NCBI GenBank assembly: GCA_014860805.1 | Contig: JACZJB010000267.1 | Coordinates: 34,062-98,061 of the forward strand | Direction of reading: 5' to 3' | DNA from: Anaerolineales bacterium | GTDB taxonomy: Bacteria > Chloroflexota > Anaerolineae > Anaerolineales > Villigracilaceae | Length of the DNA: 64,000 bases | Shown here: piece by piece, positions 25,544 to 32,923 of the stretch | How the letters are laid out: every line of letters begins with the position of its first letter | Position numbering within the stretch: position 1 is the stretch's first letter | Made by a program: the position numbers and the translations under genes | Notes under the pieces: model-generated | Databases searched by the model: none | Seen by the model: the letters and a program-made list of their open reading frames with translations, nothing else | What the model was told of the DNA's origin: nothing

Positions 25544-26677
25544 ATGACATCAGCAGAGATCATCACAATTGGAACGGAAATTTTACTTGGTGAAATCGTA
25601 GACACCAACACACGCTACATCGCGCGCACCCTGCGCAGCATGGGCGTGGATTTATATCGTACCATCACCATTGGTGACAACGTGGAGCGCATCGCAGATG
25701 CAATTCGCGCTTCAATGGAACGGGCGGATATCGTCATCACGACTGGCGGACTTGGTCCAACCATTGACGACCCCACGCGTGAAGCGGTTGCAAAGGCAAT
25801 TGGCGTCGAAACGGAATTTCGCGAAGACCTTTGGGAGCAAGTCGTTGAAACCATCGCCCGGTACGGGCGCAAGCCTTCCGAGAATCAAAAACGGCAGGCA
25901 TATGTTCCGAGAGGTGCGCTCGGGTTGAAAAACCCAGTCGGCACTGCACCATGTTTTATTGTTGAAACGCCGCGCAACGCGGTCATCTCTTTGCCCGGCG
26001 TTCCGCAGGAAATGGAGCACGTCCTGCACGAGTCGGTCATCCCGTATTTGCAAAAAAGATTCAAACTTGATGAGATCATCAAAGTCCGCGTGCTGCATTG
26101 CTCGGGACTCGGCGAAGGGATGATCGACGAAAAGATCGCAGACCTGGAAACACTCAGCAACCCAACGGTCGGTCTCGCAGCGCATACAGGAGTTGTGGAC
26201 ATACGCATCGCAGCAAAAGCAAGGAGCGAATCCGAAGCGAATGAAATGATCGCAAAGGTCGAAGCCGATGTGCGTGAACGTCTTGGAACCATCGTCTTTG
26301 GCGCGGATGAAGATACGCTTGAAGGAATTGTGTTGGATATGGTCGCCGTCCGCGGCATGACCCTGACCGCCATAGAAAGCGGACTCGATGGGCTGTTGGC
26401 TCGCACGCTTCGCAGCCCGCACACCGCCTCACTTCCAAGTCTGACAGCTGATTCACTCATGCAAACATTGCGCTCCGCCCGAGACTCTTCAAAAGCAGAT
26501 ATTGCTCTCGGTATCGCCATCTTCCCGGAAGAGCGCGCCGCAGAGATGGCGATGATCACACCCAAAGGCGAGAAGACTCATCACATCACGTATGGTGGAC
26601 CTCCGCGCAGCCTTCCGCGCTGGAGCATGTACCTGGCATTGAACTGGCTCCGCGCCACACTGGAGGAGATGGAATAA
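25544..26677 (+). CDS. cinA: CinA-like protein with degenerate C-terminal domain
   Basis: A 377-residue protein, shorter than the usual 410-420. The N-terminal molybdopterin-binding-like (COG1058) domain is well kept: IITIGTEILLGEIVDTN, TTGGLGPTIDDPTREA and SLPGVPQEME. The C-terminal part corresponds to the NMN-deamidase (PncC) domain but is short, and the usual AESCTGG reads IESGLDG, so deamidase activity is probably lost. It begins one base after the oxidoreductase stop and overlaps the next gene by one base. Confidence 0.85.
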   Translation: MTSAEIITIGTEILLGEIVDTNTRYIARTLRSMGVDLYRTITIGDNVERIADAIRASMERADIVITTGGLGPTIDDPTREAVAKAIGVETEFREDLWEQVVETIARYGRKPSENQKRQAYVPRGALGLKNPVGTAPCFIVETPRNAVISLPGVPQEMEHVLHESVIPYLQKRFKLDEIIKVRVLHCSGLGEGMIDEKIADLETLSNPTVGLAAHTGVVDIRIAAKARSESEANEMIAKVEADVRERLGTIVFGADEDTLEGIVLDMVAVRGMTLTAIESGLDGLLARTLRSPHTASLPSLTADSLMQTLRSARDSSKADIALGIAIFPEERAAEMAMITPKGEKTHHITYGGPPRSLPRWSMYLALNWLRATLEEME

Positions 26678-27666
26678 TGTCCGCGCCAAAACGACGCAAA
26701 GAATCACCCTGGGTTACTCTTGCATGGACACTGAACATCGCCGGTCTGGGTGCAATTGCGCTGATATTGGTTGCATATTTGGCATTACAACCCGTCCTTG
26801 CCGCGCCACAAGCACAGCAGCCAATTTACACAGCTGCACTTCCCGCAACATACACACCCAATCCGCTTACACTGTATCTGCCCACAGTTACGCCTAATCC
26901 GCGCTCTACAATGATTGTCGTAAACACCCCGACTCCATTTGTGCTGGATATCTCCAGTTTATATGGGAACGCCCGTGTTGCCACCATTGGATATTCCGTC
27001 TCAGGCCGCCCGATAGAAGTCTACACTTTTGGGCAAGGCGAAAAAGAAAAAATGATCGTGGCAGGGATCCACGGCGGTTACGAATGGAATACGATTGCAT
27101 TAGCCGACGAGTTGATCAAATACATTTACGAGAATCCCGACGTACTTCCCAACGATGTAACGTTATACATCTTACGTAATCTCAACCCCGATGGCGACGC
27201 CCGCGACCACGGCATTGACGGACGCGTCAACGACCACGGCGTGGACTTGAATCGCAACTTCCCCACCAACTGGGCCGCAGACTGGGACCGCACAGGCTGC
27301 TGGGCTTATGGTCCCACCACGGGCGGTACAGGTCCTGGTTCTGAACCCGAGACTCGTGCACTGATGTACTTTCTACAATCACATAATGTGGAAACACTCA
27401 TCAGTTATCACAGTGCCGCGCTCGGCGTTTTCCCTGGCGGCGAACCGTGGGAGAAAAACTCAATAGAATTTGCAAAAGCACTCGGCAAAGCCACAGGCTA
27501 TCCCTTCCCGCCGATTGACACAGGCTGCGTCTTTACAGGCACACTGGCTGATTATGCCGTCGAGCTCGGCGCCGTCTCGGTGGATATGGAGTTGTCCACG
27601 CACAAAAGTACAGACTTCAGGCAAAATCTAAGAGCTTTGGAAGTTTTGCTACATTGGGAAAAATAA
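26677..27666 (+). CDS. M14-family zinc carboxypeptidase-like protein
   Basis: A 329-residue protein. A basic N-terminus and one membrane helix (about 17-40) anchor it outside the cell, then a Thr/Pro-rich stretch leads to the M14 domain. Zinc ligands are the HGGYEW motif (HxxE) and the SYHSA His; NRNFP carries the substrate-binding Asn-Arg, and the likely catalytic Glu is in VDMELSTH. It could trim peptides or cell-wall stem peptides. The start overlaps the CinA stop. Confidence 0.88.
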   Translation: MSAPKRRKESPWVTLAWTLNIAGLGAIALILVAYLALQPVLAAPQAQQPIYTAALPATYTPNPLTLYLPTVTPNPRSTMIVVNTPTPFVLDISSLYGNARVATIGYSVSGRPIEVYTFGQGEKEKMIVAGIHGGYEWNTIALADELIKYIYENPDVLPNDVTLYILRNLNPDGDARDHGIDGRVNDHGVDLNRNFPTNWAADWDRTGCWAYGPTTGGTGPGSEPETRALMYFLQSHNVETLISYHSAALGVFPGGEPWEKNSIEFAKALGKATGYPFPPIDTGCVFTGTLADYAVELGAVSVDMELSTHKSTDFRQNLRALEVLLHWEK

Positions 27667-27688
27667 CTCTACTAAACAAGGAGACTGA

Positions 27689-29668
27689 ATGACACAAAAA
27701 GCTGACACACTTTTCACCAACGCCATCGTCCTCACCATGGATGGCAAATTAAACCAATATGACCCTGGAGCAGTAGTCGTAAAAGGGGATTCGATCATCG
27801 CCGTTGGCCCCGAAGCGGAAATAACAAAAGAATATTCAGCCGATGAAGTTGTTGATTGCAAAGGCAAAGTTCTCATGCCGGGTCTGGTCAACGCGCACAC
27901 ACACGTGCCCATGACCCTCCTGCGCGGCCTCGCCGATGACTTGAGACTTGATGTCTGGTTGATGGGCTACATGCTGCCCGTGGAACGTGAATTTGTTTCC
28001 CCCGAATTTGTCCGCCTTGGTACGTCACTCGCTTGCTCCGAACAGATCCGCAGCGGCGTAACCACGTTCAACGACATGTACTTCTTTGAAGATGACATCG
28101 CCCAAGCCACCGCAGATGCAGGCATGCGCGCGGTCTGCGGACAATCCATCATGAAATATCCCGCACCCGATGCGGCGGCCTTTGAAGACTCGCTTGCCTA
28201 CGCTCGCGAATTCATCAAAAAATGGAAGGGTCACCCGCTCATCGTCCCTGCCATTGCGCCGCATGCGCCATATTCCACTACACCTGAGATTCTGCGCACT
28301 TGCGCTGACATTGCAAAAGAATTCGATGTACCGCTGCATATCCATATTTCTGAAACAGCCTTTGAAGTGGAAACCATGCGCAACGAGCAAGGCATGCCTG
28401 TCGTTCCATATGTAAAGAAACAAGGCATCCTTGAAGCCAAGGTCATTGCCGCGCATTGCGTACACATTGATGTTGGCGAGATAAAAACGCTCCAACACGC
28501 AAATGCCGGCGTTTCTCACAACCCATCATCCAACCTCAAACTTGCCTCGGGATTTGCACCCGTGCAAAAAATGCTTGAGAACGGTCTCAACGTGGGCATA
28601 GGCACAGACGGCCCTGCCTCCAACAATGACCTCGACATGTTCGAGGAAGTGCGTCTCGCCTCATTCGTCGCAAAGGCATCGTCCAACGACCCAACCGTTG
28701 TCCCCGCTGCGACAGCCCTCCTTATGGCTACCCGCATGGGAGCACAGGCGCTTCATATCGGACATTTGACAGGGTCGCTGGAACCCGGCAAACGCGCAGA
28801 CCTGATCATTGTCGATACCTCCCCCGTCCACAACTCCCCTCGCTTCCGCCGTGACCCTCAAAATGCATATGCTCAATTGGTGTTCGCTTCCAAATCCACA
28901 GATGTGACGGATGTGATGGTCAATGGGAAGTGGCTCATGCGCGCCCATGAATTACTCACTTTGAATGAAAAGGAATTGCTGGAACAGGCACGCGTATTGG
29001 CGCTAAAGATCGACGCTTTCCTGATCGCACGCGAACAATCTGTGCTTTCGAAATTGATCGCGCTTGGCGGTTCGATGGAACAGGAATCATTCGAAGTGCA
29101 GGTAAAGGTCAAAGTAACAGAACCAGCTTTATTAGTCCAGAATATGAAGCGCCCCGAGATCGAGATCACTGCATTCAAACATTATCATCAATACGATGAT
29201 TATTTCCTCTTCGAAGATCCATCCCAGGGACGGCTGCGCTTCCGCGAGGATAATCTCATCAACGAAAAAGGTGATGTGGAAAATGTCCGCTCGCGCCTGA
29301 CCCTGCTTGGGCAGAAGCGCGAAGGAGAGATCGGGCACGATGTGCTGCTTTCCCGCAGCCGCTTCCTCGCGCCGGCCGTACATACTTCGCGCTTTTATCG
29401 GGAATACTTCAAACCGAAACAGGAAATTTCTGTTGAAAAAAATCGCCTGCGCTGGCATATCCGCTACAAGAACACAGAGTTCTTTATCAATCTTGATGAA
29501 GTAAAGGAACCGCACATGGGAACCTTCCTTGAGATCAAGAGCCGCACGTGGAGCCGCAACGATGCTGACCTTAAAGCTGAATTGGCAAGCGAGTTGTTGG
29601 CCCTGCTTGGCGTGGAAAACGCCGAAGCGGTGACGCAGGACTTGATCGAAATATTGACGTCAAAATAA
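27689..29668 (+). CDS. Amidohydrolase (MTA/SAH deaminase type) fused to a CYTH domain
   Basis: A 659-residue two-domain protein. Residues 1-440 are an amidohydrolase of the methylthioadenosine/S-adenosylhomocysteine deaminase group: HTHVPM (HxH), PHAPYSTTPE, HIHISET, AHCVHID and GTDGPASNND carry the metal ligands. Residues about 465-655 look like a CYTH (CyaB/triphosphate-tunnel) domain: EVQVKVKV near 468 in place of the usual ExExK, YDDYFLF, RLRFRED, LRWHIRYK and the ending GTFLEIKSR. Fusion of these two is unusual and is open without a frameshift. AAGGAGA precedes the ATG. A perfect terminator follows. Confidence 0.85.
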   Translation: MTQKADTLFTNAIVLTMDGKLNQYDPGAVVVKGDSIIAVGPEAEITKEYSADEVVDCKGKVLMPGLVNAHTHVPMTLLRGLADDLRLDVWLMGYMLPVEREFVSPEFVRLGTSLACSEQIRSGVTTFNDMYFFEDDIAQATADAGMRAVCGQSIMKYPAPDAAAFEDSLAYAREFIKKWKGHPLIVPAIAPHAPYSTTPEILRTCADIAKEFDVPLHIHISETAFEVETMRNEQGMPVVPYVKKQGILEAKVIAAHCVHIDVGEIKTLQHANAGVSHNPSSNLKLASGFAPVQKMLENGLNVGIGTDGPASNNDLDMFEEVRLASFVAKASSNDPTVVPAATALLMATRMGAQALHIGHLTGSLEPGKRADLIIVDTSPVHNSPRFRRDPQNAYAQLVFASKSTDVTDVMVNGKWLMRAHELLTLNEKELLEQARVLALKIDAFLIAREQSVLSKLIALGGSMEQESFEVQVKVKVTEPALLVQNMKRPEIEITAFKHYHQYDDYFLFEDPSQGRLRFREDNLINEKGDVENVRSRLTLLGQKREGEIGHDVLLSRSRFLAPAVHTSRFYREYFKPKQEISVEKNRLRWHIRYKNTEFFINLDEVKEPHMGTFLEIKSRTWSRNDADLKAELASELLALLGVENAEAVTQDLIEILTSK

Positions 29669-29675
29669 TCACATC

Positions 29676-29712
29676 AAGCTCATTCGAGGGCTAGCCCTCG
29701 AATGAGCTTTTT
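29676..29712 (+). terminator. Terminator of the amidohydrolase-CYTH gene
   Basis: A 34-bp perfect palindrome (15-bp arms with AAGCTCATTCGAGGG around CTAG) followed by T's. The next gene starts only 6 nt later. Confidence 0.93.
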
Positions 29713-29718
29713 ATTAAT

Positions 29719-30729
29719 ATGGATACATTAAAGAAACCACTCGCCGTACTTTGTTCGATCCTTTTCATGGTTACAGCCGTGATCGCGCTCTTCCTTTTTA
29801 ATTTTGACCGAAGAGCTTTTACGGCAGAGACTTATCAAAAAGCCTTTGCCCGTAACGATTTTTATAACCAGATTCCCGGGTTGATGGCAGACACAATGAC
29901 ATCTTCCAATGCAGATCAAAGCCAGTTTCCTGTTGTAATGCGCGGCATGAGCAGAGAGGCATGGGAAGCTTTTTTTCGCAGCCTGCTCCCGCCAGATGTA
30001 TTGAAGGCAATGGGTGATGAAGTGTTGACTTCCACATTTGCCTACCTCAACATGAGAACGGATTCGGCGCAGCTTAATCTCACCCCATTGAAAACCAGCC
30101 TGACAAGCGACACAGGTGCACAGGCAGTTCTTTCACTTCTTGGAACACTCCCTGAATGCACCTTTGCACAAATCGCCCAAATGACCCTCAACCTGCTTTC
30201 CGGCGGACAGATCGAATTTTGCAATCCGCCTGCTGAGCTATATCCTGCGTTGACGCCGATCATACAAGGTCAATTGCAATTTACGGCAGCAGCCATTCCA
30301 GACCAGGTCACTATTATCAGTGCGCCGCCGCAAAATGATCCGCGCCAAAGACTGCTCGATATACGTTTCTTCATGCGTCTCAGCCCGATGTTGCCGCTGG
30401 CCTTTCTGCTGGGATTAACGCTCTTCGCCGTTAGATCGCTCAAGAGTTGGCTGACGTGGTGGGGAATCCCGTTTTTCATCACTGGCTCTCTTGCGTTCGT
30501 GATGAGCTTGATCGGCGCGCCTGTATTTGGCGCCGTATTCCAGCGCATACTTGTCAATCGAATGTCCATCTACCTCCCCTCCATTTTGCTGGACTACGGC
30601 AGCGACCTCGCATCTGCGATGTTACAGGCATTGCTCACTCCAATTTTATGGCAGGGATTACTGCTCACATTGCTTGGGCTGGGAATGGCAGTCGCAGGAT
30701 ATTTTGTGAAAGAGAAAATAGCAGCATAA
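29719..30729 (+). CDS. Hypothetical membrane protein
   Basis: A 336-residue protein that I do not recognise. One membrane helix (about residues 7-27) is followed by an extracytoplasmic domain of about 185 residues. Four hydrophobic segments form the C-terminal third. The external domain includes two cysteines (LPECTFAQ and IEFCNPP) that could form a disulfide. Start site: ATG 6 nt after the T-tract of the upstream terminator, with no ribosome site. Confidence 0.65.
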   Translation: MDTLKKPLAVLCSILFMVTAVIALFLFNFDRRAFTAETYQKAFARNDFYNQIPGLMADTMTSSNADQSQFPVVMRGMSREAWEAFFRSLLPPDVLKAMGDEVLTSTFAYLNMRTDSAQLNLTPLKTSLTSDTGAQAVLSLLGTLPECTFAQIAQMTLNLLSGGQIEFCNPPAELYPALTPIIQGQLQFTAAAIPDQVTIISAPPQNDPRQRLLDIRFFMRLSPMLPLAFLLGLTLFAVRSLKSWLTWWGIPFFITGSLAFVMSLIGAPVFGAVFQRILVNRMSIYLPSILLDYGSDLASAMLQALLTPILWQGLLLTLLGLGMAVAGYFVKEKIAA

Positions 30730-30759
30730 CAAGATTTGTTTTCGCCTTATCTTAACCTC

Positions 30760-30787
30760 TTGACAAATAGACATTTATCTATATAAT
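30760..30787 (+). promoter_or_regulatory. arsR promoter with ArsR operator 1
   Basis: TTGACA (30760-30765) and TATAAT (30782-30787) are 16 nt apart, a near-perfect promoter. Between them lies ATAGA-N6-TCTAT (30767-30782), the first of three copies of the same palindrome in this cluster. An operator between -35 and -10 is the usual repression geometry of ArsR/SmtB proteins. Confidence 0.85.
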
Positions 30788-30808
30788 ATCAAATAGAAAG
30801 TCATCAAT

Positions 30809-31120
30809 ATGAAATTTAATCCTGTCCTCTTCGCAAAAGCCATCTCTGACGAAACCCGTCAGAAGATCATGAACATCTGCTGCTGCGAGTCTCTCTCCGT
30901 GAACGAGATCGTAGAAAAATTGGATGTCTCACAGCCAACTGTTTCGCATCATCTCGCCATTCTGCGCGAGGCTGATCTTGTTACCGTCCGTGAAGAAGGC
31001 AAGCAAACCTTCTACACCCTCAACCAGGAACGCGTTGCCTATTGCTGCGGCCAGCTCATGGTCAAATTTGCGCCTGAGTCTGTTGCAACTGAAAACCTGT
31101 TAAAAACCATCAAGGCCTGA
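30809..31120 (+). CDS. arsR: ArsR/SmtB-family metalloregulator
   Basis: A 103-residue winged-helix regulator. The recognition helix is SQPTVSHHLAILREADLV (about 41-58), typical of ArsR repressors that leave DNA on metal binding. The classical CVC site of plasmid ArsR aligns here with S30-V31-N32 and is absent; instead there is a C24-C25-C26 triplet before the DNA-binding helices and a C79-C80 pair at the end. The neighbouring ArsM makes arsenite the likely signal. The gene has its own operator (see 30767-30782) and ends at a terminator. Confidence 0.9.
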   Translation: MKFNPVLFAKAISDETRQKIMNICCCESLSVNEIVEKLDVSQPTVSHHLAILREADLVTVREEGKQTFYTLNQERVAYCCGQLMVKFAPESVATENLLKTIKA

Positions 31121-31121
31121 T

Positions 31122-31159
31122 CGGGACGCGTCTTCAGCTGGGACGCATCCCGTTTTTTT
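31122..31159 (+). terminator. arsR terminator
   Basis: CGGGACGCGTC pairs with GACGCATCCCG (one mismatch) and is followed by seven T's. It separates arsR from the Cys-rich peptide gene. Confidence 0.82.
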
Positions 31160-31169
31160 GGCAAGTATC

Positions 31170-31185
31170 ATAGACAAACTTCTAT
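31170..31185 (+). promoter_or_regulatory. Palindrome ATAGA-N6-TCTAT, copy 2
   Basis: The sequence reads ATAGACAAACTTCTAT. It lies 17 nt before the ATG of the Cys-rich peptide gene, directly before the ribosome site. Identical arms to copies 1 and 3, probably an ArsR operator. No canonical -35/-10 pair can be placed around it with confidence. Confidence 0.75.
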
Positions 31186-31202
31186 ATGAAAGGAGTAACC
31201 CC

Positions 31203-31283
31203 ATGGCCGAACTTCCTATCATCAACAACGATTGTTGCGAAGAAGAATGCTGCGGCGGCAATTGCGATCCTGGTTGTTGCTAA
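31203..31283 (+). CDS. Small cysteine-rich peptide, putative arsenic-binding
   Basis: A 26-residue peptide, MAELPIINNDCCEEECCG followed by GNCDPGCC. Seven of its last 16 residues are cysteine (C11, C12, C16, C17, C21, C25, C26), in three pairs and a single, with a run of acidic residues. AAAGGAG stands 7 nt before the ATG, and an ArsR-type palindrome lies just before that. It sits between arsR and arsM with its own palindrome. I know no family for it. A metallothionein-like binder or chaperone for As(III) is the most economical reading. A modified-peptide precursor is less likely, since no maturation enzyme is nearby. Confidence 0.8.
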   Translation: MAELPIINNDCCEEECCGGNCDPGCC

Positions 31284-31352
31284 GCAAGTACGAATCTCTG
31301 TTCATCGCAAGATGGGCAGAGAGAATTTATCGGAATTTTTTTACTCAAATTC

Positions 31353-31368
31353 ATAGATAAACATCTAT
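31353..31368 (+). promoter_or_regulatory. Palindrome ATAGA-N6-TCTAT, copy 3
   Basis: The sequence reads ATAGATAAACATCTAT, 17 nt before the arsM ATG, in the same position relative to ribosome site and start as copy 2. Probably the third ArsR operator of the cluster. Confidence 0.75.
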
Positions 31369-31385
31369 ATAAAAAGGAAACTAAA

Positions 31386-32183
31386 ATGTCCCAATCCCCA
31401 ACTCCCATCCATGAGACTGTACGCGAGCATTATGCCGAGCGGATCAAGAGCAGCGCCTCTTGCTGCGGATCTGACAACTGCTGCAGTCCCGAAAGCAATC
31501 TCTACCCTGCCGATCTTCTCACCATCGTCCCAAGCGATGTAGCCAGCACCAGCTACGGCTGCGGCGACCCGATCACACTCGCATCTTTGAAACCCGGGCA
31601 AATCGTGCTTGACCTTGGCTCAGGCGCAGGACTCGACTGCTTGTTGGCTGCCCAGAAAGTCGGTCCAGAAGGACGCGTGATCGGCGTGGACATGACTCCC
31701 GAGATGATCGAACGTGCGCAGGCAAATGCGAAGCGCGTCAACGCGACGAATGTCGAATTCCGCCAGGGCTACCTCGAAGACTTGCCTGTCGACAGCAGTA
31801 CTGTCGATGTCATCATCTCCAACTGCGTCATCAACCTCTCGCCTGACAAGGAAAAGGTGTTCAACGAAGCTTTCCGCGTGCTTGCGCCAGGCGGCAAACT
31901 TGCTGTCTCAGATATTGTCACAGATGGTTCGCTGCCCGAGATCGTGAAACAAAGCCTGAGTGCATGGGCAGGCTGCGTGGCTGGCGCGGTGGAAGCAAAG
32001 GAATACACCAGCATGATGGAATCTGTTGGCTTCATGGATATTTCCATCAACCCTGTTTTCTTCGACAAGGAAACCGTGGACAGCGCGCTGGATGAGATGA
32101 AACTGGATGTGAAAGAATATCCACGCGAAGCCGTGTACAAGGCAGTATATAGCGCAAAGATCACTGCGTACAAGCCTGCGTAA
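31386..32183 (+). CDS. arsM: Arsenite S-adenosylmethionine methyltransferase ArsM
   Basis: A 265-residue methyltransferase that converts As(III) to methylated arsenicals. The SAM motif is LDLGSGAGLD at 75-84. The three catalytic cysteines known from the family are all present: C59 (SYGCGDP), C147 (SNCVINLS) and C197 (AGCVAGA). The N-terminus has two further cysteine pairs (C26-C27 and C32-C33, SCCGSDNCC) that echo the adjacent Cys-rich peptide. AAAAAGGA precedes the ATG. No arsenic efflux pump or arsenate reductase is in the window. Confidence 0.95.
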   Translation: MSQSPTPIHETVREHYAERIKSSASCCGSDNCCSPESNLYPADLLTIVPSDVASTSYGCGDPITLASLKPGQIVLDLGSGAGLDCLLAAQKVGPEGRVIGVDMTPEMIERAQANAKRVNATNVEFRQGYLEDLPVDSSTVDVIISNCVINLSPDKEKVFNEAFRVLAPGGKLAVSDIVTDGSLPEIVKQSLSAWAGCVAGAVEAKEYTSMMESVGFMDISINPVFFDKETVDSALDEMKLDVKEYPREAVYKAVYSAKITAYKPA

Positions 32184-32198
32184 AAAATCCAGAACGAA

Positions 32199-32234
32199 AT
32201 CAAAACGGGTTGGCGTTTGCCAGCCCGTTTTGAT
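32199..32234 (+). terminator. arsM terminator
   Basis: A 16-bp stem (ATCAAAACGGGTTGGC with GCCAGCCCGTTTTGAT, one G-T pair) around GTTT, followed by a short T run. Confidence 0.85.
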
Positions 32235-32261
32235 TTAACCAGCCTTATGATCTCCATCCTC

Positions 32262-32309
32262 TTGACAGTGCAATCTTTAGAGGGTAAAAACAAACCGACT
32301 GGTCGGTTT
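32262..32309 (+). promoter_or_regulatory. TetR promoter and operator
   Basis: TTGACA (32262-32267) and TAAAAA (32285-32290) are 17 nt apart. The palindrome AAACCGAC-TG-GTCGGTTT (32292-32309) starts 2 nt after the -10, on the transcription start. Its core ACCGAC-N2-GTCGGT is typical of TetR-family operators. Autorepression is the likely outcome. Confidence 0.8.
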
Positions 32310-32326
32310 TTATTCCAAGAGGCAAC

Positions 32327-32923
32327 GTGCAGCAGCGAAGTGAAGAAACCCGCTCAAAGATCATCGAGTCAGCCATCAAGTTATTTTCGACGCGCGGGTT
32401 CAATGCCGCGAGTGTGGATGATATTTGCAAGGAAGCAGGCATCAGCAAAGGTGCGTTCTATCATCATTTTGAAAGCAAGCAGGCGCTTTTCCTTGCCTTG
32501 CTGGATGGTTGGCTGGAAACCATTGACACCGCCATCGAGGCTACAAAAGATAAAACTGTTCCTGAAACATTCGCGCAAATTACGCAGGCATTCCCCTACA
32601 TCTTTGCGACTGCGGGAGAAAACCTGCCAATGTTCCTTGAATTCTGGCTGCAAGCCAGCCGCGATAACAAGATCTGGCAGGCAAGCATTATCCCCTACCG
32701 CCGTTATCACAAGCACTTCACCTCTCTCATCAAAAAAGGCGTAGATGAAGGTTCCTTCATAGAAATTGACCCCGAGCTGACCGCGCGCATGATCGTCTCG
32801 ATGGCAATGGGATTGCTGCTGCAAAGCCTGCTTGACCCGAAAGGCGCAAAATGGGAAAAGACCGCACGCGAGATCACAACGATGATGATGGATACTCTTC
32901 TTCTCAAAAGTGAGGCCAAATAA
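32327..32923 (+). CDS. TetR-family transcriptional regulator
   Basis: A 198-residue regulator. The N-terminal helix-turn-helix is complete: IIESAIKLFSTRGFNAASVDDICKEAG, then ISKGAFYHHFESKQ, about residues 12-58. The C-terminal ligand domain is all-helical. The start is a GTG preceded by AAGAGG. Its stop is directly followed by the ATG of the epimerase, so both form one operon, most likely repressed through the palindrome at 32292-32309. Confidence 0.92.
   Translation: MQQRSEETRSKIIESAIKLFSTRGFNAASVDDICKEAGISKGAFYHHFESKQALFLALLDGWLETIDTAIEATKDKTVPETFAQITQAFPYIFATAGENLPMFLEFWLQASRDNKIWQASIIPYRRYHKHFTSLIKKGVDEGSFIEIDPELTARMIVSMAMGLLLQSLLDPKGAKWEKTAREITTMMMDTLLLKSEAK

Noticed and set aside
25712..26422. 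A 236-codon open frame on the minus strand
   Set aside because: It is antisense to the conserved CinA N-terminal and middle regions and is best explained by codon bias.
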